From an uncultured cyanobacterium (lineage in GTDB: Bacteria; Cyanobacteriota; Cyanobacteriia; PCC-6307; Cyanobiaceae), in assembly GCA_903862155.1 (NCBI GenBank), contig CAIOXF010000124.1:1-24388 (forward strand): DNA of 24,388 nucleotides, read 5' to 3'. The stretch's first letter is position 1. Every line of letters starts with the position of its first letter. Below, one piece after another: positions 21,226 to 24,388 of this stretch. The position numbers were made by a program, and so were the translations under genes. Under the pieces are notes generated by a model. It saw only the letters and a list, made by a program, of their open reading frames with translations, was not told where the DNA came from and did not search any database.

Positions 21226-23619
21226 GTGACCCTCTCCGCCACGCCCCCTTCCGCCGACCTCAGCGCCGCCCAGCGGGCGGCCCAGGAAGCGGCAGAAAAG
21301 GCGTTTTCAGCGGGCGCGGCACCACCAGCGCTTGAGCGGCCCGACTTCCCAGCCACCGCCCCGGCAGCGAACCCGGTTTTCTATCGCACCTATTCCCGCA
21401 AGACCGCCAGCGGCCGCGAGAGCTGGCGCCAGGTAGCCGAGCGCAACCTGGAGGGCCTCCACAAGCTGGGCCACCTCAACGACAGCGAACTGGAGCTGCT
21501 GCGCCGCATGCAGCTGGAGCAGAAGGCGTTGCCCTCAGGCCGCTGGCTGTGGATCGGCGGCACCGAGTGGATTGAGCGTCAGGAGAACTTCTCCGGCGCC
21601 TACAACTGCACCTCCACCAACCTGGTGGATTGGGAAGCCTTCGGTCTGATGATGGACCTGGCGATGATGGGCTGCGGCACTGGCGCCATCATTGAACCCC
21701 ACCTGATCAACCGGCTGCCCGCCATACGCAACCGGCTGGTGATCGAGTCGGTGAGCGACATCGGCGCCACCCCTGCCGGATCCCGTCAGGAGCACACCAG
21801 CTCCAGCATCGACGGCCAGCGGGCGCACATCAAGGTGGGCGACACCCGCCGCGGCTGGGTGGACAGCTATCAACTGCTGCTTGAGCTGTGCAGCGATGAG
21901 CGTTTTGCTGGCGGTGAGATCACCATCACCGTGGATCTCTCCGACGTGCGGCCGGTCGGCGAAACACTCAAGGGGTTCGGCGGCATGGCCAACCCGGTGA
22001 AGCTCAAGGATCTCTATGGCCGCGTGGCCCAGATTCTCAACAAGGCCCAAGGCCGCCAGCTCACCTCGGTGGAGTGCTGCCTGCTGATCGATGAGGCCGC
22101 CGTCACGATCGTGGCCGGCAACATCCGCCGCAGCGCCGGCATGCGCCAGTTCGCCGCCGACGACCTGGCCGCCGCCACCGCAAAAGACAACCTCTGGCAG
22201 CAAGACGAAGCCGGCAACTGGCGCATCGACCCCGAGCGTGATGCCCTGCGCATGGCCAACCACACCCGGGTGTTCCACACCAAGCCCAACCGCGCCGTGG
22301 TGTTGGAAGCCGTCACCAAGCAATTCCAAAGCGGTGAGGGCGCGATCCAGTTCGCCCCCGAGGCCATCGCCCGCTCCAATGCCGATCTGCTGCCCACCCC
22401 TGAGCTGCGCCAGGAGTTCGTGGACATCTACTGCGACCAGGGCCGCAAGGAAGCGGGCCGCTGGCTGCAGCTGCACCACACAGGCCTGGAAGCCGCTGAG
22501 CTGGAGCACCGCCTGGGCCGCTACGGCCTCAACCCCTGCGGCGAGATCCTCGGCGCCGACTTCCACTGCAACTTGGCCGAAGTTCACCTCAACCAGATCG
22601 ATCCCGCCGATCACCAGGCCCAGGAGGATGCGTTCAAGGCGGGCGCCATCGCCGTGGCCTGCCTGCTCAACCACCGCTTCGAGGTGGAGCGCTACCGCCA
22701 GAGCCGCGCCTGGGATCCGATCGTGGGCGTGAGCTTCACCGGCCTGTTCGACTTCTTCGTGCACGCCTTCGGAACCCCCTGGCTGAAGTGGTGGGAAGCC
22801 GGCCGGCCCGACACCGAGGAAGGTCGCGCCTTCAAGGCCCAGGAGGCCGAGTACCTCAGCCGCTGGAAGGGAATCGTGAACCAGGCGGTGTGGGAGTACT
22901 GCGATCGCCACGGCCTGCGCCGCCCCAACCGCTGCACCACCGTGCAGCCCGCGGGCACCAAGAGCCTGCTCACCGGCGCCTCCCCCGGCTGGCACCCCCC
23001 CAAGGCCCAGCGCTTCATCCGCCGGATCACCTTCCGCAAGAACGACCCGGTGGCCCTGGCCTGCATGGACTACGGCTACACAATCGTGCCGTCGCAGAGC
23101 GACAAGGACGAGCAGGGCCGCCTGCTTGACGATCCGTTCGATCCCCGCTGCACCGAGTGGCTGGTTGAGATCCCCACCGAAGTGAGCTGGGCCAACATCC
23201 CCGGCGCCGATGCGGTGGAGATCAACAACTTCTCCGCCATGGCCCAGTTCGACTTCTACATGCAGGTGCAGAAGCACTACACGGCCCACAACACCTCGGC
23301 CACCGTGGAGTTCCGCGAGCACGAGATTGAGCCGCTGGCCAATGCCATCCACCAAGCGATCGAACAGGGCGAGGGCTACATCTCGGCGGCGCTGCTGGCC
23401 CGCTTCGACGCCAACGCCACCTTCCCGCGCCTGCCGTTCGAACCGATCGACCACGCCACCTACGAGCGCCTGCAGGCTGAGGTGGCGGGCCGCCGCCGCA
23501 CCGGCGACTTCTTCGCCGCCCTGCAGCGCTATGACGGCGGCGAACTGATGGAAGCTGGTCCGGCCGGCTGCGACAGCGACAAGTGCCTGCTTCCCCTCGC
23601 CAAGCCCAGCGACAGCTGA
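21226..23619 (+). CDS. nrdJ: Adenosylcobalamin-dependent ribonucleoside-triphosphate reductase (class II, monomeric)
   Basis: The enzyme makes deoxyribonucleotides with a radical generated from coenzyme B12 and needs no oxygen or partner subunit. The 797-residue protein resembles the monomeric Lactobacillus leichmannii type. Radical-site Cys438 and Glu440 are in NPCGEI, and the redox pair is Cys128 (YNCTSTN) and Cys448 (DFHCNLAEV). The C-terminal shuttle pair Cys782 and Cys787 (GCDSDKCLL) is reduced by thioredoxin. FSGAYNCTSTNLVDWEAFG, SVECCLLIDEAAVTIVAGN and TVQPAGTKSLLTGASPGWH are further family segments. The first 35 or so residues are Ala/Pro-rich. The start is a GTG at 21226. It implies that the cell makes or imports cobalamin. 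Confidence 0.97.
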   Translation: MTLSATPPSADLSAAQRAAQEAAEKAFSAGAAPPALERPDFPATAPAANPVFYRTYSRKTASGRESWRQVAERNLEGLHKLGHLNDSELELLRRMQLEQKALPSGRWLWIGGTEWIERQENFSGAYNCTSTNLVDWEAFGLMMDLAMMGCGTGAIIEPHLINRLPAIRNRLVIESVSDIGATPAGSRQEHTSSSIDGQRAHIKVGDTRRGWVDSYQLLLELCSDERFAGGEITITVDLSDVRPVGETLKGFGGMANPVKLKDLYGRVAQILNKAQGRQLTSVECCLLIDEAAVTIVAGNIRRSAGMRQFAADDLAAATAKDNLWQQDEAGNWRIDPERDALRMANHTRVFHTKPNRAVVLEAVTKQFQSGEGAIQFAPEAIARSNADLLPTPELRQEFVDIYCDQGRKEAGRWLQLHHTGLEAAELEHRLGRYGLNPCGEILGADFHCNLAEVHLNQIDPADHQAQEDAFKAGAIAVACLLNHRFEVERYRQSRAWDPIVGVSFTGLFDFFVHAFGTPWLKWWEAGRPDTEEGRAFKAQEAEYLSRWKGIVNQAVWEYCDRHGLRRPNRCTTVQPAGTKSLLTGASPGWHPPKAQRFIRRITFRKNDPVALACMDYGYTIVPSQSDKDEQGRLLDDPFDPRCTEWLVEIPTEVSWANIPGADAVEINNFSAMAQFDFYMQVQKHYTAHNTSATVEFREHEIEPLANAIHQAIEQGEGYISAALLARFDANATFPRLPFEPIDHATYERLQAEVAGRRRTGDFFAALQRYDGGELMEAGPAGCDSDKCLLPLAKPSDS

Positions 23620-24212
23620 GCAAGGCCCGCCGGGCCACCGTTCTTGCCTTGGCCTTGCTGGGGCTGGGCGCTGGCCTTGCGGGCTGCGGCCCCTCTGCCG
23701 AACAGAAACGCCAGGAGGCCGAGCGGCTGCGCCAGGAGCGCCAGGCTCAGGCCGAGCTTCAGCGCTGCCGCCGCGACCAAAAGGCAATCAGCGAGCTCAC
23801 TGGCCAGATCCAGGGCCAAACCAAAGAACTGGCCAAGCTCAACGCTGAGCGCTACGAGGCCTCGCCCCGCCCGGAGCCACCCAGTCCGGCGCTGGCAGCC
23901 CGCTTCACCCAGGAAGACCGGGAACTCGATGAGCTGCGCTACCGAGAGCGACTGCGGAATTGGGAGGTGCTGGAGCAGCAGCGCTACGGCCACTGGATCG
24001 ATGAACAGCAAAACCGCCGCGACCGCTTACGCGGCCAGCTCCAAACCAATGGCACCTTGCTGCGGCGCATCGCGCCCGAGCTGATGGCCGAGGCCGGCGG
24101 CAGTGCGCTCAACGCCGAGGCCGTGGCCCGGGCCACCCGCTGCAACCCCGCCGATTTCGGGCTTCAGGACAGTGCACCGGCCGGAAGCTCCTCGAGGGCA
24201 GCGGCCAACTGA
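23583..24212 (+). CDS. Predicted lipoprotein with coiled-coil region
   Basis: The 209-residue protein starts with a basic n-region and hydrophobic segment ending in the lipobox LAGC, with Cys35 as the lipidation site. A charged, Gln/Glu/Arg-rich helical region (about 40-90) then predicts a coiled coil. A Pro-rich break (SPRPEPPSP), a second helical part (QEDRELDELRYRERLRNWEV, about 110-150) and a small C-terminal part with one Cys follow. The family was not recognised. The GTG at 23583 places the start 37 bases inside nrdJ; later in-frame starts would shorten the basic n-region but keep the lipobox. The overlap suggests co-transcription with nrdJ. The 3' end overlaps the convergent 56-residue gene by 49 bases. 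Confidence 0.75.
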   Translation: MPASPRQAQRQLSKARRATVLALALLGLGAGLAGCGPSAEQKRQEAERLRQERQAQAELQRCRRDQKAISELTGQIQGQTKELAKLNAERYEASPRPEPPSPALAARFTQEDRELDELRYRERLRNWEVLEQQRYGHWIDEQQNRRDRLRGQLQTNGTLLRRIAPELMAEAGGSALNAEAVARATRCNPADFGLQDSAPAGSSSRAAAN

Positions 24213-24334
24213 TCCACCAGCTCCAGGCAGCGCTCGTGCTGGTGCCCCGGAGCCAGGCTCACGGGCAGTGTTTCGATCATGTCCGCCAGGAGGCGGGCCT
24301 GATAGGCGAGCAGGTTGGTGCAGACAACGGCCAT
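24164..24334 (-). CDS. 56-residue hypothetical protein
   Basis: This short open frame encodes MAVVCTNLLAYQARLLADMI, then a middle part (ETLPVSLAPGHQHERC), then a second amphipathic helix LELVDQLAAALEELPAG before the stop. Two helices separated by a Pro/Gly/His loop, with regular leucine spacing, give it protein character unlike the random frames around it. I do not recognise the family. The ATG at 24334 is preceded by a hairpin and has no clear Shine-Dalgarno sequence. Its last 49 bases are antisense to the end of the lipoprotein gene, so one of the two tails may be under double constraint. Confidence 0.55.
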   Translation of the reverse strand: MAVVCTNLLAYQARLLADMIETLPVSLAPGHQHERCLELVDQLAAALEELPAGALS

Positions 24335-24341
24335 GGCGCAC

Positions 24342-24358
24342 AGAAGGGAGGCCCTTCT
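24342..24358. repeat. Hairpin dyad between divergent starts at the 3' edge
   Basis: AGAAGGG-AGG-CCCTTCT is a perfect 7-bp stem with a three-base loop. It lies eight bases upstream of the minus-strand ATG at 24334 and six bases before a plus-strand ATG at 24364. On the plus strand AGGGAGG could also serve as a ribosome binding site. Confidence 0.4.
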
Positions 24359-24363
24359 TCACC

Positions 24364-24388
24364 ATGACGGCGATTCCCATTCGAGACA
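24364..24388 (+). CDS. Possible start of a plus-strand gene (3' partial)
   Basis: An ATG at 24364 opens a frame MTAIPIRD that runs off the window. A purine-rich AGGGAGG (24345-24351) lies 12 bases upstream, rather far for a Shine-Dalgarno sequence. Only eight residues are visible, so no family can be named and the call is tentative. Confidence 0.3.

Noticed and set aside
21535..23787. Very long open frame antisense to nrdJ (750 codons)
   Set aside because: It mirrors a GC-rich gene; the translation is Ala/Gly/Val/His-rich without motifs, while the plus strand holds an intact NrdJ.
1..24388. CRISPR array, prophage, insertion sequence or defence island
   Set aside because: No repeat-spacer pattern, transposase, integrase or known defence domain was seen; the gene content is chromosomal core with a few small unknowns.

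Overview
The window looks like chromosomal DNA of a high-GC picocyanobacterium (Cyanobium / Synechococcus type). The evidence is the gene set: a CPP1-like (chaperone-like protein of POR1) membrane protein, DUF3598 and DUF3531 proteins, a VTE6-type DUF92 protein, a CtpC/CtpZ-type carboxyl-terminal protease and a class II (B12-dependent) ribonucleotide reductase. At least five copies of the cyanobacterial palindrome GCGATCGC (HIP1) also occur (11003, 11847, 13302, 14700, 22901). Coding density is very high. No tRNA, rRNA, CRISPR array, insertion sequence or prophage gene is visible.

Layout. 1-3241: the 3' five-sixths of mfd (transcription-repair coupling), then a 55-residue membrane peptide gene. 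3253-4134: a small tryptophan-rich membrane protein (minus) and a divergent DUF3598 protein. 4131-7599: a minus-strand run of udg (family 4 uracil-DNA glycosylase), ispG (isoprenoid synthesis) and a carboxyl-terminal processing protease. 7717-12911: a tightly packed plus-strand cluster of class I aminotransferase, PhnD-family binding protein, PhnC-type ATPase, a double-length fused PhnE-type permease and an SGNH hydrolase. 12998-13549: a short sigma factor with regions 2 and 3 but no region 4, and a cysteine cluster at its N-terminus. 13576-16093: DUF92/VTE6 protein, an Ala/Pro-rich small protein, rsmE and DUF3531. 16166-17739: an ECF-like ABC ATPase coupled to hslO (Hsp33). 17758-21106: a minus-strand run of methyltransferase, prfC (RF3), a 75-residue protein and a CPP1-like protein. 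21226-24212: nrdJ followed by an overlapping lipoprotein gene. The 3' edge holds a 56-residue minus-strand gene and possibly the start of another plus-strand gene.

Most of this is ordinary core genome. The parts that deserve a second look are: (i) the region-4-less, cysteine-tagged sigma factor and the perfect dyad before it; (ii) the aminotransferase / PhnD-C-E(fused) / SGNH operon, whose binding protein resembles the putative selenate branch more than classical phosphonate binders; (iii) a hairpin that appears to hide the ribosome binding site of the 75-residue gene behind prfC; (iv) several very small genes (55, 56 and 75 residues) and a 131-residue protein with conserved-looking ends joined by a low-complexity linker. 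Gene identities come from motif recognition only; no database search was possible.
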